Assembly: GCF_031081985.1 (NCBI RefSeq)
Contig: NZ_JARWSK010000001.1
Coordinates: 679,802-743,801, forward strand
Direction: 5' to 3'
DNA from: Komagataeibacter xylinus
Lineage (GTDB): Bacteria; Pseudomonadota; Alphaproteobacteria; Acetobacterales; Acetobacteraceae
Length of the DNA stretch: 64,000 nt
Below are positions 17,321 through 25,933 of the stretch, piece after piece. The notes beneath the pieces were generated by a model. The model did no database searches. It saw only the letters and a list, made by a program, of their open reading frames with translations, and had not been told where the DNA came from. Every line of letters begins with the position of its first letter. Positions within the stretch are counted from its first letter, which is position 1. The position numbers and the translations under genes were made by a program.

Positions 17321-18061
17321 TTACGAAGTCTTATCACATAAGACGTTGAGGCCCGACCCGACAAGAGCCAGTGCCGCCGCTGCCGCCGTATCCGCCCGCA
17401 GCACCAGCGCGCCGAGCGAGAGCGGCCGCACGAAAGCCTGCCTGCACAGCATCTCATGCTCACGCGGCGAAAATCCGCCCTCCGGGCCAATCAGCACGCC
17501 ATCGCCCACATGGGACCTGGGCGCCGCAGCCCCCTGCGGCCTGCGCTCGAGGGCTGCGAAAAGGGCCGTATCATCAGGCCATTGCGACAGCACCGTGGTC
17601 AGCGGCGCCAGCGCGTCGATAGTGGGCACGTCAAGGCGTTCGCACTGCTCGGCAGCCTCGATGGCGATGGCGTTCAGGCGGTCGGCATTGATACGGTGGG
17701 TATTGGTGCGCTCGGTCACGACAGGACGGAAATGCGTGACCCCGAGTTCGGTGCCCATGCGGATGACCGTCTCGGTCGCATCGCGCTTGAGGGGCGCGAA
17801 GACAAGGCACAGCCCCGGTGTTGCGGCGGGCGCGCGGGTCTGTTCCACAACGCGGATGCGGCAGCGGTCGCGGCGCAGGTGGTCGATCACGCCCTGCCAT
17901 GCGCCATCACGCGCGTTGAAGACCTCAACCACCGCCCCGGCCTGCTGGCGCATGACCGTGCCGAGGTAATGGGCCTGCCCCGGTTCCAGGTCAAACAGGG
18001 CATCAACCGCCATGGGGGGAAGGCTGGCGGGCGGTATGAACAGGCGCGGACAATCCCTCAT
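17321..18061 (-). CDS. rsmE: 16S rRNA (uracil1498-N3)-methyltransferase
   Basis: RsmE methylates U1498 of 16S rRNA. The start is placed at MRDCPRLFIPP (246 residues), because the conserved N-terminal PUA-like domain begins there. The longer frame to 18250 runs into the ubiA coding region. The SPOUT knot is visible in VLIGPEGGFSPREHEML followed by LSLGALVLRADTAAAAAL. KRDATETVIRMGTELGVTHF and AAEQCERLDVP are family-typical middle segments. It is divergent from ubiA and upstream of gshA. Confidence 0.93.
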   Translation of the reverse strand: MRDCPRLFIPPASLPPMAVDALFDLEPGQAHYLGTVMRQQAGAVVEVFNARDGAWQGVIDHLRRDRCRIRVVEQTRAPAATPGLCLVFAPLKRDATETVIRMGTELGVTHFRPVVTERTNTHRINADRLNAIAIEAAEQCERLDVPTIDALAPLTTVLSQWPDDTALFAALERRPQGAAAPRSHVGDGVLIGPEGGFSPREHEMLCRQAFVRPLSLGALVLRADTAAAAALALVGSGLNVLCDKTS

Positions 18062-18221
18062 GCCGGATGGTAACCTTTCAGTATCAGGACAGCATACAGG
18101 GGCCGGTCTTGACCCCACGGGGCCTTCCGGCCCATCTGTGTGGCCATTAGCAGCCATGGGGCGCGCCGTCATCGGCAAACCCGGCCCCACGGTCAGCAGG
18201 CAAGCGGCAAGGAGTTGTAGC

Positions 18222-19139
18222 GTGAACCAGCCCATACCCCATACGGACATCAGGGTGGATGGCTGGATCGGCCGCCTGCCGCCCCGCCTACGCCCCTACG
18301 CCCTGCTGATGCGGCTCGACCGGCCGATTGGCACATGGCTCCTGTTCCTGCCCGGCGTATGGGGCATCATGCTGCCGGACCATGTGCCAGCAAGACAGCG
18401 GCTTTTCCTGATCGCGCTGTTTGGCATTGGCAGCGTGGTCATGCGCGGCGCGGGCTGCGTGGTCAATGACATGTGGGACCGTGACATCGACCGCCAGGTG
18501 GCGCGCACGGCAGGCAGGCCGCTGGCCTCGGGCGCGCTGTCCATGCGCGAGGCGGCCCTGTTTCTTGCAGCCCTCCTGCTCATCGGCTTCAACATCCTGA
18601 TGAACCTCAACGGGCTTTCGCAGGCTCTGGGCGCATCCTCGCTCATTCTGGTGGGACTGTACCCGCTGGCCAAGCGGGTTACATGGTGGCCGCAGCTTGT
18701 CATGGGCTTTACCTTCGGCTTTGGCGCGCCTCTGGGTTATGCGGCGGCAGCGGATCATATCGATGCCGCACTCGGCACGCTCTATGCCGCCACCATCGTG
18801 TGGCAGCTCGGCTTCGATACGATCTACGGTTTTCAGGACATGGAGGACGATGCCCGCATTGGCGTGCGCTCCACCTCCCGCCTCATGGCCGGGCATGCGC
18901 GGCTGTTCGTAGGCGTGTGCTATGGGCTGACGCTGGCCGGCCTGGCGGGCGCAGGCTACCTGGCCCATGTGGGGCCGGGCTTCTGGCCTGCGCTGGCGCT
19001 GCCCGCGGCCCTGCTGGGCTGGCAGGTGTGGCGGCTGGATGAACGGAGCCCCGCCACCTGCCTGCGCCTGTTCCGCTTCAACCGCGAAACCGGACTTGCC
19101 ATCGCGCTGGCCGTGCTGGCGGGAACGCTTACGCGCTGA
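18222..19139 (+). CDS. ubiA: 4-hydroxybenzoate polyprenyltransferase
   Basis: UbiA attaches the polyprenyl tail to 4-hydroxybenzoate in the inner membrane during ubiquinone synthesis. A GTG start at 18222 is supported by a perfect AAGGAG seven bases upstream (18209-18214) and gives 305 residues. Both Asp-rich prenyl diphosphate motifs are present: NDMWDRDID near residue 80 and DMEDDARIG near residue 205. Several membrane helices, such as LMRLDRPIGTWLLFLPGVWG, fit the family. The longer open frame upstream overlaps rsmE. ubiG is at 1.3 kb. Confidence 0.94.
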   Translation: MNQPIPHTDIRVDGWIGRLPPRLRPYALLMRLDRPIGTWLLFLPGVWGIMLPDHVPARQRLFLIALFGIGSVVMRGAGCVVNDMWDRDIDRQVARTAGRPLASGALSMREAALFLAALLLIGFNILMNLNGLSQALGASSLILVGLYPLAKRVTWWPQLVMGFTFGFGAPLGYAAAADHIDAALGTLYAATIVWQLGFDTIYGFQDMEDDARIGVRSTSRLMAGHARLFVGVCYGLTLAGLAGAGYLAHVGPGFWPALALPAALLGWQVWRLDERSPATCLRLFRFNRETGLAIALAVLAGTLTR

Positions 19140-19878
19140 GATGCAGCGTGCGGGCGAGGAAATCACGCGCCATACCCATGCACTGAAGGAACAGGGCGGC
19201 ATCAAAGCGATGCCCCTCATCGCGCAGGAAGGCATGCTGGGCGTTGAACTCATGCCACTCATAGCATGTGCCCGCCTTTTCCATCGCGGCACGGATCATC
19301 TGTCGCCCTTCAAAAGGCACATGCGGGTCCTGCCGCCCCCACACCATCAGTGCCTCACCACGCATCTCGCCCACGCGGGCCAGCGTATCATCATGCTTTC
19401 CATGCCCCAGCGTGGCGGAATGGATATCGGTGGCATAGAAACACACCGCCGCGCGCACCCGCGGGTCAAGGGCGGCACGGAACGCCAGGTGCCCGCCAAG
19501 GCACACGCCCATGGTGGCAAGGCTTTCGGTGCAGTGCGGGTTGGCGGCCAGCCAGTCGAGTGCCGCGCGGGCATCATGGTCGTAGCCTGCAACCGGCTTT
19601 TCGAATTTAAGGAAATTGCCACGATCCGTGCCCGGTTTGTCATAGGCCAGCACGGTGCCCGCCGGTTCGTATTCATGATAGACCTCGGGCACGGCCACGA
19701 CGTAACCCTGCCCTGCCATCATGACGGCCAGCCTGCGGATGGGAGCCGTAACCTGATAGATTTCGGAAAACAGCACTATCCCGGGAAAGCGCCCTGCAAT
19801 GGCGGGACGGAAAACATGCATCCGCATCATACCTGAAGGCGTTGGGATATCTGCCGTCTCGTCGGAATGGATAATCAT
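19129..19878 (-). CDS. Dienelactone hydrolase family protein
   Basis: A 249-residue alpha/beta hydrolase of the DLH family. The nucleophile is Cys in GVCLGGHLAF near residue 120. Asp in WGRQDPHVPF and His in FNAQHAFLRDEG complete the triad. The opening MIIHSDETADIPTPSG is the usual family start, which fixes the start at 19878. That start codon overlaps the start codon of gntP on the other strand (the shared bases form CATG). The 3' end overlaps the last codons of ubiA by 11 bp. The natural substrate is not evident. Confidence 0.85.
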   Translation of the reverse strand: MIIHSDETADIPTPSGMMRMHVFRPAIAGRFPGIVLFSEIYQVTAPIRRLAVMMAGQGYVVAVPEVYHEYEPAGTVLAYDKPGTDRGNFLKFEKPVAGYDHDARAALDWLAANPHCTESLATMGVCLGGHLAFRAALDPRVRAAVCFYATDIHSATLGHGKHDDTLARVGEMRGEALMVWGRQDPHVPFEGRQMIRAAMEKAGTCYEWHEFNAQHAFLRDEGHRFDAALFLQCMGMARDFLARTLHLSA

Positions 19879-21223
19879 GATGTCATCCCTGTTTGCCCTC
19901 TCGCTCGCCATCTGCGCCATCGTGTCCGTCGTGGTGCTGATCGCACGTTTCCGGATCAATCCGTTCATCGTGCTGTTCTCGGTCTCGCTGGCGCTGGCGC
20001 TGTGCGCGGGCATGCCGCCACAAAAGGCCATCGCCTCGTTCGAGGCCGGTGCGGGGCGGGTGCTGGGGCATGTGGCCACCGTTATCGCGCTGGGCACCAT
20101 GCTGGGCAAGATGCTGGCGGAATCAGGCGGGGCCGACCGCATTGCCCTGACCATTACCCGCCTTGCGGGCGAGAAGCGCGTCAGTTGGGCGATGATGGTG
20201 ATCGGGCTGCTGGTCGGGCTGCCGGTTTTCTTTGAAGTCGGATTCGTGCTGCTGATTCCGCTGGCATTTACGCTGGCGCGGCGTACCAATACGCCGCTCT
20301 TGCGCGTGGCGCTGCCCATGGGGGCGGCCCTTTCGGTCACGCACGCCATGATCCCGCCGCATCCGGCCACCCTGCTCGCCCTTTCGGCCTATCATGCCGA
20401 TATCGGGCGCACGATCCTGTGGGGCATCGTGATCGGAACGCCTGCAGCGGCTTTGGCCGGGCCGGTCTATGCCCGCTTCATTGCCGGGCGCATCGGCCCC
20501 GTGCTGCCCTCCGCGTTGGAGGCGCAGTTCGTCAACCACGAAGTGCCTGCCAGCATGCCCGGCTTTGGCATTACGGTCCTGACCATCCTCTCGCCTGTTG
20601 TGCTGATGCTGGTGGGTTCGATGGCGGATGCGGTGGCCCCTGCCCACACCACGCTCAACAATGCGCTGCACTTCATCGGCAATACGGATATTGCGCTGGC
20701 GCTGGCAACCCTGCTGTCCTTTCAGGTCTTTGGCACTGCGCGTGGCTTCAGCCGCGAGACGATTCTCAAATTCACCAATGACTGTCTGGCCCCCACCGCG
20801 CTGATCATGCTGCTGGTGGGCGCAGGCGGTGGCTTCGGGCAGGAACTGGTCGATAGCGGCGTTTCAACCGCCATTACCGACCTTGCGGTGGGTGCCCATG
20901 TGCCGCTGCTGGTGCTGGCCTGGCTGCTGGCGGTGGTGGTGCGGGTGGCCACGGGTTCGGCCACCGTGGCCATGAGCACGGCGGCGGGCATCGTGGGGCC
21001 GATCCTTGTGCACACGCATGGGGCTTCGCCTGAACTGATGGTGATCGTGACCGGCGCGGGCTCGGTGGCGCTGGGGCCGCTCAATGATGCTGGCTTCTGG
21101 CAGATCAAGGAATATCTTGGCCTGTCGGTTGGCCAGACCATAAAGACCTGGTCGGTGATCGAGACCCTGATTGCCGTGCTGGGGCTGGTCTTTGCGCTGC
21201 TGCTGTCGCTGGTGGTGGGGTAG
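19877..21223 (+). CDS. gntP: GntP-family gluconate/organic acid permease
   Basis: A 448-residue membrane transporter of the gluconate:H+ symporter family, starting MMSSLFALSLAICAIV. Membrane segments alternate along the whole length. Family motifs include EVGFVLLIPLAFTLARRT, the PPHPATLLALSAYHADIG loop, NDAGFWQIKEYLGLSVGQTIKTW near the C-terminus and ATGSATVAMSTAAGIVGPI. In an acetic acid bacterium it would import gluconate or ketogluconate produced outside by membrane dehydrogenases. Its start codon overlaps that of the divergent hydrolase gene, so its promoter must lie inside that gene. It converges on pncA with 3 bp between the stops. Confidence 0.9.
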   Translation: MMSSLFALSLAICAIVSVVVLIARFRINPFIVLFSVSLALALCAGMPPQKAIASFEAGAGRVLGHVATVIALGTMLGKMLAESGGADRIALTITRLAGEKRVSWAMMVIGLLVGLPVFFEVGFVLLIPLAFTLARRTNTPLLRVALPMGAALSVTHAMIPPHPATLLALSAYHADIGRTILWGIVIGTPAAALAGPVYARFIAGRIGPVLPSALEAQFVNHEVPASMPGFGITVLTILSPVVLMLVGSMADAVAPAHTTLNNALHFIGNTDIALALATLLSFQVFGTARGFSRETILKFTNDCLAPTALIMLLVGAGGGFGQELVDSGVSTAITDLAVGAHVPLLVLAWLLAVVVRVATGSATVAMSTAAGIVGPILVHTHGASPELMVIVTGAGSVALGPLNDAGFWQIKEYLGLSVGQTIKTWSVIETLIAVLGLVFALLLSLVVG

Positions 21224-21226
21224 AGG

Positions 21227-22075
21227 TTATCGGACCGATCTGATCCGGTCGATGATGGCGCGGATGGCATCCCGGTCCAGTTCGAATTCCGGTCCGGCAT
21301 CCATCACGGCAAGTTCCATCAGGGCATCCGATAATGTTCTGGATCCGGGGTGGGGATGGCTGTTGTCCATCTCCAGCGCCTTGTCAGCAATGGCCTGCAC
21401 ATATGATTCCCGGGCAAGAAAGGATTCGAGCACCCTGGCGATCTGCCGGGGTGCCAGGCCCCTGTCCATCAGGGCCAGTACATCCACCGCATGAGCGGTC
21501 TCGATCACCTCACTGACGAGCGCCGCCTCCACCGCAGCGACTGGCTGCGCCACGCTGCGACAGGCATCGGTCAGGACCACGGCGGCAAAACCTGCCCGAA
21601 CGGCATCGCGCGCGGTCGCGGCCACACAGTAATCCAGCGCCACCCCCACCACGAATACCCGCTTGATCCCCCTGCCCCGCAGCAGGTCATCCAGCCCGGT
21701 GCGACTGGTGCGCGCGTTATCCTCGAAGGCGGAATAGCTGTCGGTCTCAGGGCGCATGCCCTTGCGCAGCACCACGCCGATATGGGCCTGCGCCAGATCG
21801 GGCACGAGGGCCGCCCCTTTCGTACCCGCCACGCAATGCTCCGGCCACGGGCCGCCCTGCATGTCAAAGGACACATGATCCGCCGGGTGCCAATCCTGGG
21901 TTGCGGCAATCAGGCCAAAGGGCAGTTCGCTCAGCCGGTTGATGAGCGGCACGATGCCATCGGCCCCCGCCACGCCCAGCGTGCCGCCGGGCATGAAATC
22001 GACCTGCATGTCGATAACCAGCAGCGCATCGGCAGGCGTGATGAACAGGGTCTCTGGATGGTCGTTCGCCGTCAT
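21227..22075 (-). CDS. pncA: Nicotinamidase-family hydrolase with a C-terminal extension
   Basis: Nicotinamidase deamidates nicotinamide to nicotinate for NAD salvage. The catalytic triad fits Asp22 (LLVIDMQVDF), Lys105 (VLRKGM) and Cys150 (GVALDYCVAATARDA). The metal site includes Asp61 and His63 in TQDWHPADHVSF. At 282 residues it is about 70-80 residues longer than usual PncA. The extra part (from about residue 205) is helical and charged, has no motif I recognise, and follows the last core helix. A copy of the intergenic hairpin repeat lies just upstream at 22143. Confidence 0.85.
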   Translation of the reverse strand: MTANDHPETLFITPADALLVIDMQVDFMPGGTLGVAGADGIVPLINRLSELPFGLIAATQDWHPADHVSFDMQGGPWPEHCVAGTKGAALVPDLAQAHIGVVLRKGMRPETDSYSAFEDNARTSRTGLDDLLRGRGIKRVFVVGVALDYCVAATARDAVRAGFAAVVLTDACRSVAQPVAAVEAALVSEVIETAHAVDVLALMDRGLAPRQIARVLESFLARESYVQAIADKALEMDNSHPHPGSRTLSDALMELAVMDAGPEFELDRDAIRAIIDRIRSVR

Positions 22076-22142
22076 GCTGCCCCCTGCCGAAAAGAAAAAA
22101 AGTTTCTGGGTGCAGCCTTTCTTCGTAAAGACTCCATTCTTC

Positions 22143-22178
22143 GAAGCTTTTTGAAAAAAGCTTCACCAAAAACTTTTA
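22143..22178. repeat. Intergenic hairpin repeat, copy A
   Basis: The arms GAAGCTTTTT and AAAAAGCTTC are followed by ACCAAAAACTTTT. The same core recurs at 29722 and 36142, always between genes and always in this orientation. Here there is also a degenerate facing copy to the left (22091-22120, reading AAAGTTTCTGGGTGCAGCC), so the full element is an imperfect inverted repeat of about 90 bp. The element fills the gap between der and pncA. On the minus strand it creates the start of a spurious reading frame (MVKLFSKSF) that should not be annotated as a gene. Confidence 0.75.
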
Positions 22179-22187
22179 TCTGTTTTC

Positions 22188-23615
22188 CTAGCCCTTGGCG
22201 TACGGATTGCTCGAGGCCCGCAGCAGCAGCCTGATGGGCGTGCCCGGCAGGTCGAAGGTCTCGCGCATGCCGTTGACCAGATAGCGCTGATAGTCCTCTG
22301 GCAACTGGTCGGTGCGGGTGCCGAACAGGATGAAGGTAGGCGGGCGCGCCTTGGCCTGCGTGATGTAGCGCAGCTTGAGCCTGCGGCCATCGACCAGCGG
22401 TGGCGGATGGCGCTCGACCATCATTTCGAACCAGCGGTTGAGCGCGCCGGTGGGCACACGGCGGTTCCATACCTCATAGGCGCGACGCACGGTGGGCAGC
22501 AGGCGGTTGATGCCCGCCCCGGTCATGGCCGAGAACGACACGACGGGAATGCCACGCATCTGTGCCAGCGAGGTCTCGATCCGGTCCTTGATGGCCTGGC
22601 GGGTCGCGGCCCGGTCCTCCACCGCATCCCACTTGTTCAGCGCCAGCACGCAGCACCGGCCCTCACGCTCGATCAGGCGGGCGATCTGGAGGTCCTGCTC
22701 ATGCACGCCCAGCGTTGCATCGAGCACGAGGATCACGACCTCCGCCATCTTCAGCGCCTCGATGGAGGCGGAGACCGACATCTTCTCCAGCGTCTCGTCA
22801 ATCCGGGCCTTGCGGCGCAGGCCCGCCGTATCGACAAGCTGGATCGGGCCTTCATCGTCATGCAGCATGACGGCAATGGAATCGCGCGTCAGCCCCGGCT
22901 CGGGGCCGGTGATCATCCGCTCCTCGCCCAGCAGGCGGTTGAGCAGCGTGGACTTGCCGGCATTCGGGCGGCCCACGATGGCAAGGCGCAGCGGGCCTGG
23001 CGGGCGCACATCCTCTTCCTCGCCCTCGGCCAGCGCATCCTCGCGCCGGGAGCGGCGGGTGACTTTTTTCACCGGCGGCAGGTCGGTGGGCGGCAGGCGG
23101 TCCACGATCTCGCTCATGAGATCGGCCACGCCCTCGCCATGTTCGGCCGACATGGCCAGCGGCGTGCCCAGCCCCAGCGAGAACGCCTCCATCGCAGCGG
23201 CGGCACCCTGCCGCCCCTCCGCCTTGTTGGCGATCAGCAGCACCGGGCGGCCCTGGCGGCGCAGCCAGTTGGCAAAATGCTCATCGGCGGGCGTAATGCC
23301 GCTCCGCGCATCAATGCAGAACAGCACGAGATCGGCCTCTGCCACGGCGGATTCGGATGAAGCCCGCATGCGGCCGTACAGCGTATCGGGTGCCGCCTCC
23401 TCCAGCCCGGCCGTGTCGATGATGCGGATGGCCCGGCCCCGCACGGTGGCCTGGCCTTCCTTGCGGTCGCGGGTGACGCCGGGGGTATCGGCCACGAGCG
23501 CCTGCCTGCGGCCAACCAGCCGGTTGAAAATGGTCGACTTGCCGACATTCGGCCTGCCCGCGATCACGACAACCGGCAGCGCATCCACTGGCGCGGATGG
23601 AAAAGATGAACTCAC
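22188..23615 (-). CDS. der: Ribosome assembly GTPase Der (EngA)
   Basis: Der is a double-GTPase needed for 50S subunit maturation. The 475-residue protein has two G domains. The first has AGRPNVGKST near residue 19 and a DTPGVTRD switch. The second has VGRPNAGKST near residue 213 and DTAGLRRKARID. NKAEG and NKWD are the G4 motifs. The C-terminal KH-like domain follows with LKLRYITQAKARPPTFILF. The start appears to be GTG at 23615. It follows bamB and the YfgM-like gene in the order yfgM-bamB-der, as in E. coli. Confidence 0.96.
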   Translation of the reverse strand: MSSSFPSAPVDALPVVVIAGRPNVGKSTIFNRLVGRRQALVADTPGVTRDRKEGQATVRGRAIRIIDTAGLEEAAPDTLYGRMRASSESAVAEADLVLFCIDARSGITPADEHFANWLRRQGRPVLLIANKAEGRQGAAAAMEAFSLGLGTPLAMSAEHGEGVADLMSEIVDRLPPTDLPPVKKVTRRSRREDALAEGEEEDVRPPGPLRLAIVGRPNAGKSTLLNRLLGEERMITGPEPGLTRDSIAVMLHDDEGPIQLVDTAGLRRKARIDETLEKMSVSASIEALKMAEVVILVLDATLGVHEQDLQIARLIEREGRCCVLALNKWDAVEDRAATRQAIKDRIETSLAQMRGIPVVSFSAMTGAGINRLLPTVRRAYEVWNRRVPTGALNRWFEMMVERHPPPLVDGRRLKLRYITQAKARPPTFILFGTRTDQLPEDYQRYLVNGMRETFDLPGTPIRLLLRASSNPYAKG

Positions 23616-23631
23616 TGCGGCAACTTTCTTT

Positions 23632-24996
23632 TTAGGTATAGGCTATAAGGTAGCCGTTATTGTCCATGAGCAACAGCGTATTATCGACTACGATGGGTGC
23701 TGTAGTCACCTCGGCTGGCAGTTCGTACAGGGAGTCGATATGCCCCTGCGCAGGATCGATGATGACAACGCCGTTCTGCTTGAAGTTCGATATGAACACC
23801 AGCTTGCCGCCTGCCAGAATCGGACCGTTCCATACGATGCCACGCTTCTGCTTGTCGGAATTCTCATACTGCCGCAACTGCGTGATCCAGCGCACATGGC
23901 CTGAAAGCCGGTCAAGGCAGGCCACCTGCTGGTCCATGGAGATGAGGAATATCCAGTCCCCGATCACAAGCGGCGTGTTCTGCCCCGAAATGCCGCGCTC
24001 CCACAGCCTGCGGCCCGAGCGCATGTCAATGGCGACAAGAACGGCGCCGGTGCTGATGGCATAGGCCGTGCCATCGGCAATGACCGGCATGCCATGCACG
24101 CATGAGAAATCGATCAGCGCCTGCTGGCCGTTGGTGCTGCCGAGCGTATCGGCCCACACCACTTCGCCGCCTTCGGCACGCAGCGCCACGAGATCGCCCG
24201 AGCCAAAGCCCGCAAGCACTACGCCATCGGCCACGGCGGGCGCGGGCTGGCCATAGATGATGGTATCGGCGGCTGTTGCGGCATAGGTCCACACCACGTT
24301 GCCGTTTTCCGCATCAAGGCAGTACAGGTGTTCGTCAATCGTGCCAAAGAACAGCCGTCCATCGGCGATGGTAGGCGCGGAGCGGCCCGGTGTCTGGATA
24401 TTGACGCGCCATTTCAGCTTGCCGGTGGCCGCATCGAGCGCAAGCGCCTGCCCGATGCCATCGACGATGTACAGCGTGCCCTTGTCCACGCTGATGCCAC
24501 CGCCGAGATTGTTCGACATCATCTTGCGCGGCTTGGGGTTGTATTCCCACAGCTTGTGCATGCCGGGCCAGCGATAGGCGCGGATCACGCCCTGCGCGTC
24601 AGCAACAAAGATCCGGCCATCCTGCACGACGGGCGTGGCCTGGATGATGCCGCGCCCGCTATCGCCAAGCGCCACATAGGACAGCCATTCCGGCTCGGAA
24701 TTGCCTGCGCCGATATCATGGGTCCATTCATGGCGCATCTGCCCGGCCCAGGCGATATCGCAGCCCCCATGGTCGGGGGTGATGCCCGATTGCGGCCATG
24801 CATTCAGCGCCGTGGGGGCGGGAACGGTCACGGCCTGCGTTTCCTCGGGGTCGACCGTAAGGCCGGCGGCTGTGTGCAGCACATCCGAACGGTGACCGAT
24901 CAGCAGCGGGGCTTTTTTCTGCTTGCTGGAACACGCGGTCAGCAGGGCTGCCCCCGTGCCCAGCAACACATGGCGGCGGCTCAGGGCTGATTTCAT
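23632..24996 (-). CDS. bamB: BamB-like PQQ-repeat outer-membrane assembly lipoprotein
   Basis: A 454-residue beta-propeller lipoprotein, a non-enzymatic scaffold of the BAM outer-membrane protein insertion complex. The start MKSALSRRHVLLGTG leads to lipobox LLTAC, with the lipidated Cys near residue 22. An RR pair precedes the hydrophobic core. Blade-like PQQ repeats recur, for example GRIFVADAQGVIRAY, GTLYIVDGIGQALALD and GRLFFGTIDEHLYCLDAENG. These repeats resemble quinoprotein dehydrogenase blades, but the context (der downstream, YfgM-like gene upstream) favours BamB over a dehydrogenase. The open frame upstream of 24996 has no similarity. Confidence 0.88.
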   Translation of the reverse strand: MKSALSRRHVLLGTGAALLTACSSKQKKAPLLIGHRSDVLHTAAGLTVDPEETQAVTVPAPTALNAWPQSGITPDHGGCDIAWAGQMRHEWTHDIGAGNSEPEWLSYVALGDSGRGIIQATPVVQDGRIFVADAQGVIRAYRWPGMHKLWEYNPKPRKMMSNNLGGGISVDKGTLYIVDGIGQALALDAATGKLKWRVNIQTPGRSAPTIADGRLFFGTIDEHLYCLDAENGNVVWTYAATAADTIIYGQPAPAVADGVVLAGFGSGDLVALRAEGGEVVWADTLGSTNGQQALIDFSCVHGMPVIADGTAYAISTGAVLVAIDMRSGRRLWERGISGQNTPLVIGDWIFLISMDQQVACLDRLSGHVRWITQLRQYENSDKQKRGIVWNGPILAGGKLVFISNFKQNGVVIIDPAQGHIDSLYELPAEVTTAPIVVDNTLLLMDNNGYLIAYT

Positions 24997-25036
24997 GGTC
25001 TTCCTGTTGGTCGGCGTGGGGGATGCGGGGTCAGGG

Positions 25037-25732
25037 CTAGCCACCAGCGTCATCTCCCAGCGTCTGGAGCATGGCTTCGGCGCGGCTGCGCACGCCATCG
25101 GCAATGGTCATGTCCATCGCCAGTCGCTCGAATTTGGCGCGTGCATCTGCTTCCTTGCCTGTTTTCAGGTCAAGCAGGGCTTCGGCCTCGATAGCCTGGC
25201 CGCGCCACGGCTGGCCCGCACCATCAATGACCGCAAGGCGTGAACGCAGGGTGGCGGGGTCGCCGCCATCAATCTGGTGCTGCACCCATAGCAGGCTGGC
25301 AAGCGATGCAATGGTGGGGTCAACCGCGTGTTCCTGGCTCACGCCATCCCACAGGGCAAGGGCCGCGGGCAGGCTGCCACTTTCAGTCAGCAGGGCCGCG
25401 CGTTCCATGCGCTCGAGCACGCGCAGCGGCGGGCGCGCCCGGGCATCCAGTGCTTCAAGCGCCTGCAGGCCCGTTTTCTGCCGTGTGGTCAGGCTGGTAT
25501 CGGCACCCGTGGCATCGGGCGGGCGGGCGACATCCTGCATGGCGGTGAAATAGGCGGCCGAGACGGCGGCATCTGCCTTGTGGGCGCGCGAGACGGAATA
25601 CTGCCACCCACCCGCGCCAATGCACACGGCCGCCACCACGACACCGGCCACGACAAGATAGCGCCGCGCCAGTGCCCGGATGCGTTCGGCACGGATTTCC
25701 TCATCGACTTCCATGAAGATGTCGTCAGCCAC
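25037..25732 (-). CDS. YfgM-like TPR membrane protein
   Basis: A 231-residue protein with one N-terminal membrane segment (YLVVAGVVVAAVCIGAGGW near residues 25-43) and an Ala-rich helical periplasmic part with TPR-like repeats. The GTG start at 25732 gives VADDIFMEVDEEIRAERIR, a typical alphaproteobacterial opening of this family. The E. coli homologue YfgM contacts the SecYEG translocon and periplasmic chaperones. The order YfgM-like, bamB, der on one strand with short gaps supports co-transcription and a role in envelope biogenesis. Confidence 0.8.
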   Translation of the reverse strand: MADDIFMEVDEEIRAERIRALARRYLVVAGVVVAAVCIGAGGWQYSVSRAHKADAAVSAAYFTAMQDVARPPDATGADTSLTTRQKTGLQALEALDARARPPLRVLERMERAALLTESGSLPAALALWDGVSQEHAVDPTIASLASLLWVQHQIDGGDPATLRSRLAVIDGAGQPWRGQAIEAEALLDLKTGKEADARAKFERLAMDMTIADGVRSRAEAMLQTLGDDAGG

Positions 25733-25933
25733 GTTCGTGTCGTTCCCTGCTCGCTTGCGTGGCGCATCGCGCCTTACGCGTCGTGATCCCTGGGCCAGCA
25801 TATCCGGCCCGGCGCGGCACGGCAAACCACCCGGCCAGTACCGCAGCCCATTTCCGCCTGTTCGATCACATAGACCGGCCTGTTTTGCACCGCCAGCGAT
25901 AAGCGGGCGGAAAATGCAAAAAATCGGCTTTTT

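Noticed and set aside
21864..22169. Small minus-strand frames starting MVKLFSKSF at 22169, 29748 and 36168
   Set aside because: All three begin inside the same intergenic hairpin repeat, and the frames diverge after it and run antisense or out of frame into neighbours.
23632..24996. PQQ-dependent dehydrogenase, suggested by the propeller repeats
   Set aside because: There is a lipobox, no cofactor-binding Cys pair or cytochrome domain, and the neighbours (YfgM-like, der) point to BamB.
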